A stretch of 37,548 nt of DNA from an uncultured Faecalibacterium sp. Lineage in GTDB: Bacteria > Bacillota > Clostridia > Oscillospirales > Ruminococcaceae. Location of the stretch: NCBI GenBank assembly GCA_934548045.1, contig CAKTEM010000023.1:1-37548 (forward strand), in the 5' to 3' direction. Positions 25,840 through 36,551 of the stretch are shown in pieces; position 1 is the stretch's first letter; every line of letters begins with the position of its first letter. The notes beneath the pieces were generated by a model. The model searched no databases and was not told the DNA's origin. It saw only the letters and a list, made by a program, of their open reading frames with translations. A program made the translations under genes and the position numbers.

Positions 25840-26391
25840 ATGAAAATCGCAATTTTAGGCACCAGCGGAAGCGGAAAATCCACCCTTGCAAAACAGCTGG
25901 GCGAGCGATACGGCGCACCCGTCCTTCACCTTGACACAGTGCATTTCCTGCCCGGCTGGGTCGAGCGGACGCCGGAAGAGGAAGAAGCCATTCTGAGCCG
26001 CTTTCTGGATGAGCATGACAGCTGGGTCATTGACGGCAATTACAGCGGAAACTGTTATGCCCGGCGGCTGGAAGAGACGGATCAGATCATCGTCCTCTGG
26101 TTCGGCCGCTTCGTCTGCCTGCGCCGGGTGATAAAACGCTGGTGGGAGAACCGGGGCCGGGTACGGGAGTCCTCCGCCGCTGGCTGTGAGGAGAAGATCG
26201 ACCTCGATTTCATCCGCTGGGTGCTGTATGAGGGCCGCTCTCCGAAAAAATACGAAAAGATGAAAGCCCTCGGCCATCAGTACCCGGATAAATTTGTAAT
26301 GATAGAGAGCAGTCGTCAGCTCAAAAAATTCATCTGCACGCTTCCACAAACTTGTCGAAAATCGCCTGCTGGCGAGGGTCGGAACCGCTGA
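25840..26391 (+). CDS. P-loop nucleotide kinase-like protein (FlaR/adenylate kinase related)
   Basis: A 183-residue protein beginning MKIAILGTSGSGKST, with Walker A at residues 7-15 and a YGAPVLHLDTVHFLPGW segment typical of the DNA-topology-modulation FlaR group. That group is related to adenylate and shikimate kinases, and its substrate is unknown. AAAGGAG precedes the ATG. Its last 20 or so residues (from about 163) overlap the 3' end of the convergent minus-strand amidotransferase gene by 62 bases. The family normally ends near residue 165, so the tail may be the result of a lost stop. Confidence 0.85.
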   Translation: MKIAILGTSGSGKSTLAKQLGERYGAPVLHLDTVHFLPGWVERTPEEEEAILSRFLDEHDSWVIDGNYSGNCYARRLEETDQIIVLWFGRFVCLRRVIKRWWENRGRVRESSAAGCEEKIDLDFIRWVLYEGRSPKKYEKMKALGHQYPDKFVMIESSRQLKKFICTLPQTCRKSPAGEGRNR

Positions 26392-27022
26392 GACGCTCCG
26401 GGTGCCACTGGACGCCGATGCAGAAGGAAGCATCCTGCTTTTCCAGAGCCTCTACAAAGCCGTCCTCGCTGAGGGCGGCAAGGGTCAGGCCGGGAGCAAT
26501 CACTTTCGCCGCCTGATGGTGCTGGCTGTTGACGAGCAAAGTCTTCGGGGAGTCCTCGCCCAGCAGTTTCTCTAATAAGGTGCCGCGCCGGATGGTGACG
26601 GTATGAATCTTGCCCCAGTGGTCGTTGTGCGGAACTTCGGCCAAGGGCTTGATGTCCTGATACAGTGTTCCGCCCAAGGCGACATTCATCAGCTGGACGC
26701 CACGGCAGATGCCGAGGATGGGCTTGTCGGCCTTGAGAAAGGCGTGAAACAGCTTTGGCTCAGCGGCGTCACGGAGGAGGTTCGGCACGCCGCAGGCCGG
26801 GTCGCGCTCTTCGCCGTAGAGGGAGGGTTCGATGTCTCCGCCGCCCGGCAGAAGCAGCCCGGGATACTGCATGGCTTCGGCAACGGCTTCGTCTGGGTCG
26901 TCGAGGTCGATCCAGCGGAACTGCGCCCCGGCCCGGGAAAGGCTGTCGATGTAACGGATTTGTGCCGGAGTCAGCTCCGGCTCTTTGCTCATCCGGGGGA
27001 TGGCGATGGTGATAGCAGGCAT
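26330..27022 (-). CDS. Class I glutamine amidotransferase, gamma-Glu-GABA hydrolase (PuuD) family
   Basis: A 230-residue peptidase C26-type hydrolase. The catalytic triad is visible: C106 in GICRGVQLMN and H207-P-E209 in VQWHPE. LPGGGDIEPSLYGEE near residue 58 is the oxyanion loop region of the PuuD group. Relatives cleave gamma-glutamyl amides (putrescine pathway, folate or ergothioneine derivatives); the substrate here is unknown, as no putrescine genes adjoin. The N-terminus starts at ATG 27022 with GAAGGGAAG upstream. It is transcribed after the tRNA-Ser gene, with a terminator between the two, and converges with the FlaR-like gene, overlapping by 62 bases. Confidence 0.9.
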   Translation of the reverse strand: MPAITIAIPRMSKEPELTPAQIRYIDSLSRAGAQFRWIDLDDPDEAVAEAMQYPGLLLPGGGDIEPSLYGEERDPACGVPNLLRDAAEPKLFHAFLKADKPILGICRGVQLMNVALGGTLYQDIKPLAEVPHNDHWGKIHTVTIRRGTLLEKLLGEDSPKTLLVNSQHHQAAKVIAPGLTLAALSEDGFVEALEKQDASFCIGVQWHPERLSGSDPRQQAIFDKFVEACR

Positions 27023-27041
27023 TTTTATATACTTCCCTTCG

Positions 27042-27079
27042 TGTTAAAAACAAAACCCCGGAACCATCAGGTTCCGGGG
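27042..27079 (-). terminator. Terminator of tRNA-Ser (minus strand)
   Basis: ACCCCGGAA...TTCCGGGGT forms a nine-base stem; on the minus strand it is followed by TTTTGTTTTT. It lies just after the tRNA 3' end and before the amidotransferase gene. Confidence 0.9.
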
Positions 27080-27083
27080 TATC

Positions 27084-27175
27084 TGGCGGAAAGATGGGGA
27101 TTCGAACCCCAGAACGCTTTTGACACGTTACACGATTTCCAGTCGTGCGCCTTAGACCAGCTCAGCCATCTTTCC
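27084..27175 (-). tRNA. tRNA-Ser (anticodon GGA)
   Basis: A 92-base class II tRNA. The acceptor GGAAAGA pairs with TCTTTCC, and discriminator G plus CCA are encoded. The anticodon stem CACGA/TCGTG holds the loop CTGGAAA, so the anticodon is GGA (reads UCC and UCU). The long variable arm GTAACGTGTCAAAAGCGTTC and the GGTTCGAATCC T-arm complete it. It has its own promoter and terminator. Confidence 0.96.
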
Positions 27176-27222
27176 ACATCTTCTGTTCTTCACTGTTGGG
27201 CCGTGACCCTCGGTGCTCCACT

Positions 27223-27251
27223 ATAATACCTGAAACCACCCTTTTTGTCAA
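27223..27251 (-). promoter_or_regulatory. Promoter of tRNA-Ser
   Basis: On the minus strand TTGACA (27251-27246), a 17-base spacer and TATTAT (27228-27223), about 50 bases upstream of the tRNA. It diverges from the FMN dehydrogenase promoter. Confidence 0.85.
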
Positions 27252-27353
27252 GCGTTTTTTCAAAAAAAATTGCATTTTTTCAAAAATGACGAAGATACGT
27301 TGCGACAAATTGCGAACAGATCCGCAAAAGCCCCAAATGCCCCCGAAAACCCC

Positions 27354-27382
27354 TTGACGCAGGCCGGAAAGGAGACTATGAT
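27354..27382 (+). promoter_or_regulatory. Promoter of the FMN dehydrogenase gene
   Basis: TTGACG at 27354-27359, a 17-base spacer and TATGAT at 27377-27382, about 70 bases before the start codon. Confidence 0.75.
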
Positions 27383-27450
27383 GTGGGCAGAGAGTATGCG
27401 GAAATCGAGAAATTCCGCAGGAATGGAAACCAACAGGGAGGAAAATGACT

Positions 27451-28470
27451 ATGAATTATTCAGAAGTGTTGGACAACGCGCGTCAGTGCATCGGCAAATA
27501 CTGCAAGGCCTGCCCGGTTTGCAACGGTGTCGCCTGCAAAAACCAGATCCCCGGCCCGGGTGCCAAGGGCGTGGGCGATACGGCCATCCGCAATTATAAT
27601 AAGTGGGCGGAGATCCGGGTCAACATGGACACCCTCTGCGAGAACGGCACGCCGGATACCAGTGTGGAGCTGTTCGGCCAGAAGTTCAAATATCCGTTCT
27701 TCGCCGGCCCGGTGGGTGCGGTCAACCTGCACTACTCCGACACCTATACCGATATGACCTATAACGATGTGCTGGTGAAAGCCTGCGCCGACAACGGCAT
27801 CGCGGCCTTTACCGGCGACGGCACCAACCCTGACGTCATGACGATGGCGACCAAGGCCATTGGCGCGGCAAACGGCTGCGGCGTGCCGACCATCAAACCG
27901 TGGAACATCGACACCATCAAGACCAAGATGGAGCAGGCAAAGGAGAGCGGCTGCTTTGCCGTCGCAATGGACGTCGATGCGGCTGGTCTGCCCTTCCTGA
28001 AGAATATGACCCCTCCGGCCGGAAGCAAGAGCGTGGAGGAGCTGAAAGAGATCGTCGCGCTGGCTGGTCGTCCGTTCATCGTCAAGGGTGTCATGACCGT
28101 CAAGGGTGCGCTCAAGGCAAAGGAGGCCGGTGCGGCAGCCATTGTCGTTTCCAACCACGGCGGCCGTGTCCTCGACCAGTGTCCTGCCACCGCCGAAGTC
28201 CTGCCTGAAATTGCAAAGGCACTCAAGGGCAGCGGCGTGAAGGTTCTGGTGGATGGCGGCATCCGCTCCGGCGTGGACGTCTTCAAGGCTCTGGCACTGG
28301 GCGCGGACGGCGTTCTTATCTGCCGCCCCTTCGTCACGGCGGTCTATGGCGGCGGTGCTGAGGGCGTCAAGTGCTACATCGACAAGATCGCCGGTGAACT
28401 GGCCGACACCATGCAGATGTGCGGCGCACACTCTCTGGCCGAGATCTCCGAGGATATGGTGAGGATTTGA
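27451..28470 (+). CDS. FMN-dependent alpha-hydroxy-acid dehydrogenase with Cys-rich N-terminus
   Basis: A 339-residue flavoenzyme of the lactate dehydrogenase/glycolate oxidase superfamily, a TIM barrel. The catalytic His is H236 in SNHGGR (234-239), and LVDGGIRSG and GADGVLICRPF bind the FMN phosphate. The family has many substrates; lactate is a guess. The N-terminus has five cysteines (C13, C18, C21, C24, C29), an arrangement absent from classical LldD and suggestive of an iron-sulfur or zinc site. The start ATG at 27451 is chosen because GGAGG (27437-27441) lies nine bases upstream; an ATG at 27445 is too close. It converges with the RluA-type gene. Confidence 0.9.
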   Translation: MNYSEVLDNARQCIGKYCKACPVCNGVACKNQIPGPGAKGVGDTAIRNYNKWAEIRVNMDTLCENGTPDTSVELFGQKFKYPFFAGPVGAVNLHYSDTYTDMTYNDVLVKACADNGIAAFTGDGTNPDVMTMATKAIGAANGCGVPTIKPWNIDTIKTKMEQAKESGCFAVAMDVDAAGLPFLKNMTPPAGSKSVEELKEIVALAGRPFIVKGVMTVKGALKAKEAGAAAIVVSNHGGRVLDQCPATAEVLPEIAKALKGSGVKVLVDGGIRSGVDVFKALALGADGVLICRPFVTAVYGGGAEGVKCYIDKIAGELADTMQMCGAHSLAEISEDMVRI

Positions 28471-28474
28471 TTTC

Positions 28475-28520
28475 AGACAATAAAAGAGGGATGCCGCCGG
28501 GCATCCCTCTTTTATTGTCT
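28475..28520. terminator. Bidirectional terminator between the FMN dehydrogenase and RluA-type genes
   Basis: A perfect 21-base stem (28475-28495 with 28500-28520) and a four-base loop; the T- and A-rich ends fit both directions. Confidence 0.95.
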
Positions 28521-28522
28521 AT

Positions 28523-29473
28523 TTACTTCAACGTTCCATCCAGGATCTGCTGATAATACCACGGCTTCGGGGCGTGGAAGGTCTTACCGCTGAGGAACTC
28601 GAAATCGGGCTGGTTGAAGTGGGGCATGGTGAGTTCCCATGCGCAGAGAGCCTGATACTTGAGCTTCAGCTCGCGGTTGGCGGAGTTGTTGCCGTACTTG
28701 CTGTCGCCGAGGATAGGGCAGCCGATGCTTGCCATGTGCGCCCGGATCTGATGGGTGCGGCCGGTGATGAGCCGGACTTTGAGCAGAGCCAGACGGCCGG
28801 AGACGGCGATGGTCTCGTACTGGGTCTCAACATCCTTTGCGCCGGGAGCCTTCTCCTCGACGATTTTGACGATGCCGCGGTCGGCGTCCTTGAGCAGGTA
28901 GCCGCCCAGCGTTGCGTCCGGCGGCATCGGACGGCCAAAGGTGACACAGAGATAGGTCTTTTTAACCTCACGGTTCTTGATGGCCTCGAGGAAGAGCTGT
29001 TCGGCCTCCGGGGTCTTGGCAATGATGACAAGGCCGCTGGTGCCGGTGTCGAGGCGGTGGCAGAGGGCAGGGGTGTACAGGCTGCTCTCGCTGTACTCAC
29101 CCTGCTGGTTGAGGTAGAGCAAAGCACGGTTGAGCAGGGTGTCGTCCTCCGGGCCGTCCACCGACAGGCCGGCCGGTTTGTTGACGACCAGAATCTGCGG
29201 ACAGTCGTAGATGACCTGCGCCGGGCCGCGCGCGTTCTTCCATGCCGGACCGTCGACGTGCTTTCCGGCGTCCAGCACATCGTCCAGAATGAACAGCTTG
29301 ATCTCGTCGCCTGCCATGACACGGGTCGAGAGCGGCTGCTTTTTGCCATTCAGCTTGATTTTGTTCTCACGCAGAGCCTTGTTCAGGCGGCCCGGGTTCA
29401 GCGCAGGATACTGCTGCATCAGGTAGTTGTCCAGCCGGGTCGGAGCCAGACATTTGACTTTTATGATCTTCAC
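28523..29473 (-). CDS. RluA-family pseudouridine synthase
   Basis: A 316-residue enzyme that isomerises uridines in rRNA or tRNA. The N-terminal S4-like domain (about residues 12-60) binds RNA, and the catalytic Asp is D142 in HRLDTGTSG; VNKPAGLSVDG (97-107) and GRTHQIRAH are typical of the group. RluC, RluD and RluA types cannot be separated from sequence alone. The start is GTG at 29473 with AGAGGA about ten bases upstream. It has its own promoter and converges with the FMN dehydrogenase gene. Confidence 0.93.
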   Translation of the reverse strand: MKIIKVKCLAPTRLDNYLMQQYPALNPGRLNKALRENKIKLNGKKQPLSTRVMAGDEIKLFILDDVLDAGKHVDGPAWKNARGPAQVIYDCPQILVVNKPAGLSVDGPEDDTLLNRALLYLNQQGEYSESSLYTPALCHRLDTGTSGLVIIAKTPEAEQLFLEAIKNREVKKTYLCVTFGRPMPPDATLGGYLLKDADRGIVKIVEEKAPGAKDVETQYETIAVSGRLALLKVRLITGRTHQIRAHMASIGCPILGDSKYGNNSANRELKLKYQALCAWELTMPHFNQPDFEFLSGKTFHAPKPWYYQQILDGTLK

Positions 29474-29523
29474 GGAAAATTTCCTCTCTTTTTTGAAATA
29501 GAAAACGGTTCTGAATCGTTTTT

Positions 29524-29552
29524 ATTGTAGCGGATACGGTGGGTGACGTCAA
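29524..29552 (-). promoter_or_regulatory. Promoter of the RluA-type gene
   Basis: On the minus strand TTGACG (29552-29547), a 17-base spacer and TACAAT (29529-29524). Confidence 0.75.
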
Positions 29553-29642
29553 GAAGTGGACGCCAAATTTAAAGCGTTCCTTTTTAGTAAAAGAAAGTAG
29601 AATGAAAAATACCCATCACAGATACAAAGGAGGGACATTATC

Positions 29643-30371
29643 ATGAAATTGAGCAGAAAAAAGCTGGCTGTGGCCGCAGTTTTGGCGGCGGCAATGCTGA
29701 TGACAGCCTGCGGAGGAAACATCGCAAGCTCCCCGGCGGCATCCAGTACGGCATCGTCAGAAGCGGCTTCTTCGCGTGTTCCCGAAGAAGGAGTGGTGGA
29801 GCCGGTGAACATGCTGTGGCAGCTGGACAGCCTCGACGACCCGGAGACGACCACCATTGTTTCGGCGGATATCGCTTCTGAGGTCAAGGACGGGAAGGTG
29901 ACACTCCGGGTTTACAGTTATGACATCTACGACAAAGATGACGTGGATGGTCTGGCAGTGGGAGATAAGATTCGGTGCCACAAAGAGTACATGACCGGAA
30001 ATCAACTGGCGGAAATCGAAGTGCAGAGCATCGAGAAAAACGACAGATATTCCATCGTGTCCATCAACGGCGGCATGGAAAATGAGGACGGCCTTGACCT
30101 GATGCAGATGGATGACGACCGCTACCGGACGCTGACCGATGACGATTACCCGGTCTATTACGAAGTCGGGGAAAAGACCTGTACGCTGGCGGAAGATGTC
30201 GTTCTGAAAGACAGCTCAGCCGACCCACAGGCCGAAGTAGCCGAGATAACTGGCGCAGATGCCGTGGCGGCGGCTCTCAATGCAGAGCCGGATGGCTGGC
30301 ACGTCTATAATACCACCGTTGTGGTGCAGGGTGGGAAAATTCTGGAGGTCCGCCGCATCTGGGTGCCGTAA
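29643..30371 (+). CDS. Lipoprotein of unknown function
   Basis: A 242-residue secreted lipoprotein. The signal peptide ends in the lipobox LMTAC (Cys near residue 22), followed by a Ser/Ala-rich linker to about residue 48. The mature part (50-242) is acidic, contains no Cys that I see as structural, and has no motif I recognise. A GGAGGG site precedes the ATG. No good promoter was found; a TAGAAT-like -10 near 29598 lacks a -35. The downstream alaS unit has its own promoter, so the two are independent. Confidence 0.78.
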   Translation: MKLSRKKLAVAAVLAAAMLMTACGGNIASSPAASSTASSEAASSRVPEEGVVEPVNMLWQLDSLDDPETTTIVSADIASEVKDGKVTLRVYSYDIYDKDDVDGLAVGDKIRCHKEYMTGNQLAEIEVQSIEKNDRYSIVSINGGMENEDGLDLMQMDDDRYRTLTDDDYPVYYEVGEKTCTLAEDVVLKDSSADPQAEVAEITGADAVAAALNAEPDGWHVYNTTVVVQGGKILEVRRIWVP

Positions 30372-30387
30372 AATTTGTGGAAATCAG

Positions 30388-30415
30388 TTGACAAATGCCG
30401 CCGTCATGCTATAAT
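30388..30415 (+). promoter_or_regulatory. Promoter of the T-box/alaS operon
   Basis: TTGACA at 30388-30393, a 16-base spacer and TATAAT at 30410-30415, both perfect consensus. Confidence 0.88.
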
Positions 30416-30420
30416 CTGAA

Positions 30421-30715
30421 CTGTACGCGGTGGAGTTTTGGCTCCATTGCGCCCGATTGAAATTATGGCATAGGCAATGATGGGGCCAGAAATATACAGG
30501 ATGCCGCCCAGAGAGAACATCCACAGGCTGTAAGGTGTTCCGGCAGAGAGATATTTCACGCCACCCCGGAGCTTCCGGCGAAAAAAGTCGGACGCTGTGC
30601 GGCGTTATCGCATACAAAGCGGCAGGGAAGTGCTTCCCTGCAATTTGGGTGGTACCACGGAGCTTTTCAGACAGCCTTCGTCCCTTCATCGGGAGGAGGG
30701 CTGTTTTTGTTTTTG
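30421..30715 (+). promoter_or_regulatory. T-box leader of alaS
   Basis: A tRNA-sensing riboswitch in the 409-base gap before alaS. The T-box core is GGGTGGTACCACGG at 30647-30660. Stem III is GCAGGGAAG-TG-CTTCCCTGC (30622-30641). The stem I distal part has an AGAGAG motif and a GAACATCC/GGTGTTC helix near 30505-30540. A terminator follows: ACAGCC...GGGCTGT (30671-30704) plus T-rich tail. Uncharged tRNA-Ala would favour the antiterminator. A possible specifier codon is GCC at 30560-30562 (followed by A); this is not certain. Confidence 0.93.
30671..30715 (+). terminator. T-box-regulated terminator
   Basis: ACAGCC (30671-30676) pairs with GGGCTGT (30698-30704), with inner TCCC/GGGA pairing, followed by TTTTTGTTTTTG. 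Its 5' arm lies just after the T-box core, as expected for the mutually exclusive antiterminator. Confidence 0.88.
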
Positions 30716-30780
30716 TCTGCCTGCCATAGAAAAACCTGCGTCCGGAGGAGGACGCACGATACACGAGGAGAGTAACAGTT

Positions 30781-33441
<2,661 letters not shown>

Positions 33442-33461
33442 AAACGAAAGGAGCATCTCCG

Positions 33462-33794
33462 ATGGAAGATTGTCTGTTTTGCATGATCGCAGAGGGTAAG
33501 ATCCCCTCCAAGAAGCTGTATGAGGACGATCAGGTGGTCGCTTTTTACGACATCAACCCTCAGGCTAAGGTGCATTTTCTGGTGATCCCCAAGAAGCACA
33601 TCTCCTCTGCCGCTGCGCTGACCGAAGAAGACGGCGCACTGCTGGGTCATGTGTTCGCGGTCATCGCCAAGCTGGCGAAAGAGACCGGCCTCGACAATGG
33701 CTACCGTGTTATCTCCAACGTGGGCGAGGACGCAGGTCAGACCGTGAAGCACCTGCATTTCCATGTTCTTGGCGGCGAGAAGCTGCCCGTCTGA
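33462..33794 (+). CDS. HIT-family nucleotide hydrolase
   Basis: A 110-residue protein with the HIT motif HLHFHV at residues 97-102. The N-terminus (MEDCLFCMIAEGKIPSKK) includes CLFC, a pair of cysteines that with His residues often binds zinc. The family hydrolyses adenosine 5'-phosphoramidates or dinucleoside polyphosphates. The alaS neighbourhood may indicate a link to aminoacyl-adenylate clean-up; this is speculation. The length is normal. Confidence 0.95.
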   Translation: MEDCLFCMIAEGKIPSKKLYEDDQVVAFYDINPQAKVHFLVIPKKHISSAAALTEEDGALLGHVFAVIAKLAKETGLDNGYRVISNVGEDAGQTVKHLHFHVLGGEKLPV

Positions 33795-33824
33795 TAAAAA
33801 CGAAAAAAGAAAGGGAAATCTGTT

Positions 33825-34361
33825 ATGGCAACTTATACCCTGAATGTTGCGGGCCTGACCCGTGAGCTGACGATCTGCAAGGTGAACGACCACATGGATA
33901 TTGCGGCCTTCATCATGCTGGGCGACAGCGAGCTGACCGTCGCTGCTGCGGCAGAACTGCTCAAGAAGTGCCCGGAGTTCGACATCCTGCTGACCGCTGA
34001 GGCAAAGGGCATCCCTCTGGCACACGAGATGAGCCGCCAGAGCGGCAAGCCCTATGTCTGCGCACGCAAGGGCGTCAAGCTGTATATGAGCGATCCGGTC
34101 GTCGTCGAGGACCAGTCCATCACTACTGCTGGCAAGCAGAAGCTCGTCATCGACCGCAAGGAACTGGACAAGATGAGCGGCAAGCGCGTGCTGGTCGTGG
34201 ATGATGTCATCTCCACCGGCGGTTCGCTGAAGGCTCTGGATGCTCTGGCCGAGCAGACCCAGTGTAACATCGTTGGTCAGGCTGCTGTTCTGGCCGAGGG
34301 CGATGCGGCACAGCGCAAGGATATCATCTTCCTTGAGCCACTGCCCCTGTTCCTGCACTAA
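33825..34361 (+). CDS. Purine phosphoribosyltransferase, Apt-like
   Basis: A 178-residue type I phosphoribosyltransferase. The PRPP loop VLVVDDVISTGGSL is at residues 122-135, with the Asp pair D126-D127. The N-terminal part and the AEAKGIPLAHEM segment are typical of the adenine phosphoribosyltransferase group. Adenine specificity is likely but a xanthine or orotate role cannot be excluded. It makes a second salvage enzyme in the window after hpt. A GAAAGGGAA site precedes the ATG. comEC starts six bases after the stop. Confidence 0.85.
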   Translation: MATYTLNVAGLTRELTICKVNDHMDIAAFIMLGDSELTVAAAAELLKKCPEFDILLTAEAKGIPLAHEMSRQSGKPYVCARKGVKLYMSDPVVVEDQSITTAGKQKLVIDRKELDKMSGKRVLVVDDVISTGGSLKALDALAEQTQCNIVGQAAVLAEGDAAQRKDIIFLEPLPLFLH

Positions 34362-34367
34362 CTGAAT

Positions 34368-36482
34368 ATGCGTCGTCCGCTCTGCCTCTTCTGCGCCGGT
34401 GCGCTGGGGCTTGAGTTGGTCTGCGCCTTTTTGCCGCAAATGGGGCTTTGGCTGCCGTTTGCGGCATTTTTTGTTGTCGGGGCGTGCTGGTTCCTGTTTG
34501 GAAAGAAAACGCGCGGATACGGCCTCTGTCTGCTTCTGGGAGCGTTGGCCGGATTGGGCTGTGTAACGCTGACAGCACAGAGACTCGACCGACTCCAAAG
34601 CCGTTACGCCGGAGAAAGCTGTATCCTGACTGCTGAGGTCGAGAGCGTTTCGACGTCTTACTATCCCGGTGTCGTCCGGGCTGTCCTGCGTGTGGAGACG
34701 GTGGATGGAGCAGTGCCAGATGAACACTTCCGGTTCGAGTGCCTGACCCTTCCAACCTGTGAAGCAGGGGATGAAATATCCGGCCGGTTCCAGCTGGAAG
34801 CACCGGACAGGGAAGAGCGCGTCTCAAGTTATGCCGACGGCGTGGCGTTCAGCGGAGAATATCTCGCTGATTTCAAGGTTCTGGGGCAGAGCGGCAGTTT
34901 CCGCGCCCGGACGCACCGCCTGCAAAAACGGCTGAGTGAGGGGTTGCAAGCGGCCATTCCGACATTCTGGAAGGATACCGGCGGCGTTCTGGCGGCGATG
35001 GTGCTGGGCGACCGCAGCGTTCTCTCAAAGGATTTGAAGAACGCCTATCGGACAGCCGGACTCTCGCATATTCTGGTCGTCAGTGGGATGCACGTCTCGA
35101 TTTTGTGCGGCGGAATTTTCCGGAGACTCCCACGCCGGAACCGCCGTGCCGGTCGGAAAGAGCGCAGCCATTGGAGCTGGAAAGCCGAAGCCGCCCTGAG
35201 GGGATTGCTGGCCCTGCTTCTGGTCGGCCTGACCGGTTTCACGCCTTCGGTCATCCGGGCGGCGGTGGCGGTCTGGGTAAACGCGCTTGGCGTCTGGATG
35301 ATGGCACCCTCAGACCCACTGACTTCGCTTGCGGCGGCTGGCCTGCTCATGACAGCCACGAACAGCTATGCCGCCTGCGATGTCGGCTTTGAGCTGTCCT
35401 TTGTGGCGGTTCTGGGCGTGCTGGCAGGGTATGCAGTCTTCCGGCGAATCCGTAAGAGCTGGAAACAGCTTAAACCGCAAAGCTCGACCTTTGTGCGTCT
35501 GGAACGCCGGGCGAGAATGACGGTGCTGGAAGGTGTCTGCATCACGTTCTGCGCTTCGCTGGCGACGTTTCCGGTGCTGGTCCTGCGTGGAATGAGCGTC
35601 AGCCTGTACTCGGTGGTGTCCGGTGTCGTCATCCTCTGGCTGGCGGAGCCGATTCTGCTGTTCGGCGTTGTCACGGCAGTTCTGAGCCTGCTCCCGTGGA
35701 CAGTACCGGCAAAGCTCTGTGGTTTCTGTGCCGCCGCGCTGACCGAACTGCTTGACCGCTGGGCAATTTGGGTGTCCGACTGGCCGGGTGCGCAGCTCTG
35801 GTTCGATACCTCCTATGCGGCCATCGTCGCACTGTTGGTGATCTTTATCGGCTGGATTGCCTATCAGAAAAAGATACGGTTCCGTGTGGTGATCCCAGTT
35901 TTGCTGATGGTCGTATCAGTGGCAGGCTATGCCGAATACGCCTATACGAAAGACCTGACTCGGGTAGAGCTGCTCGGCAATAAAAACGCGGCAGTCGTAT
36001 TAGTGACCCAGCAGGAGACAGCCGTCGTCCTGTTCCGGGGCGGCGTGTCCAATCAGCAGACGGTCGAGACGATGCTTGCGCGCCGGAATATCCGGCAGGC
36101 GGCGATTCTGGTCGACCTCCGGATGAATCCCGAAAGACTTTGCACCCTCGACGCAAAACAGAAAGTCCTTGCCGCACCGATGGGTGAGGGAACTTCCCGG
36201 CGGCTCCGCTGTGGAGAGAATGGCGATATTGTAATAGACGTCCTTCGAACCAAGAGCGGCTGTGCGGTCAGAATCGCCGCCGCAGGCCAGAGCTTTGTTG
36301 CCTTGAGCGGAAGCGTCCTTCTGGATACGCCCCTCACAGCCGATTATCTCCTTGCGTCCGCAACTCGCCCCGACAGTGTGAAGTATCAGCAGATTCTCAC
36401 CCTCAGCACAAAATATCGCTGGATGGAACTGCCGGAAGATGCAGAAACTTCCGGCAGTCTGGTGCTGAGATTGGAAAGATAA
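34368..36482 (+). CDS. comEC: ComEC/Rec2-type competence membrane channel with degenerate C-terminal domain
   Basis: A 704-residue polytopic membrane protein. Residues 1-80 hold N-terminal membrane helices, and an OB-like extracellular domain (DUF4131) follows to about 170. The competence domain has GLSHILVVSGMHVSIL near 230 and ten or so helices to about 525. In ComEC proteins the last 200 residues form a metallo-beta-lactamase domain. Here residues 530-704 align loosely (LLGNKNAAVVLV, LFRGG, AAILVDLR) but lack the HxHxDH metal motif, so the nuclease-like site is probably dead. No ribosome binding site is seen; translation is probably coupled to the Apt-like gene. No comEA is nearby. Confidence 0.88.
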   Translation: MRRPLCLFCAGALGLELVCAFLPQMGLWLPFAAFFVVGACWFLFGKKTRGYGLCLLLGALAGLGCVTLTAQRLDRLQSRYAGESCILTAEVESVSTSYYPGVVRAVLRVETVDGAVPDEHFRFECLTLPTCEAGDEISGRFQLEAPDREERVSSYADGVAFSGEYLADFKVLGQSGSFRARTHRLQKRLSEGLQAAIPTFWKDTGGVLAAMVLGDRSVLSKDLKNAYRTAGLSHILVVSGMHVSILCGGIFRRLPRRNRRAGRKERSHWSWKAEAALRGLLALLLVGLTGFTPSVIRAAVAVWVNALGVWMMAPSDPLTSLAAAGLLMTATNSYAACDVGFELSFVAVLGVLAGYAVFRRIRKSWKQLKPQSSTFVRLERRARMTVLEGVCITFCASLATFPVLVLRGMSVSLYSVVSGVVILWLAEPILLFGVVTAVLSLLPWTVPAKLCGFCAAALTELLDRWAIWVSDWPGAQLWFDTSYAAIVALLVIFIGWIAYQKKIRFRVVIPVLLMVVSVAGYAEYAYTKDLTRVELLGNKNAAVVLVTQQETAVVLFRGGVSNQQTVETMLARRNIRQAAILVDLRMNPERLCTLDAKQKVLAAPMGEGTSRRLRCGENGDIVIDVLRTKSGCAVRIAAAGQSFVALSGSVLLDTPLTADYLLASATRPDSVKYQQILTLSTKYRWMELPEDAETSGSLVLRLER

Positions 36483-36500
36483 ACCGTTTATCAGTAAAAA

Positions 36501-36536
36501 CACCACCCCGGCACGAATTTGTGTCGGGGTGGTGTG
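36501..36536 (-). terminator. Terminator of the HI0074-like gene (and of the comEC side)
   Basis: ACACCACCCCGGCAC pairs with GTGTCGGGGTGGTGT (one G-T pair) around a six-base loop; on the minus strand it is followed by TTTTTAC. It has no T-tail on the plus strand. Confidence 0.85.
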
Positions 36537-36551
36537 CTGTAAAAGGATAGA

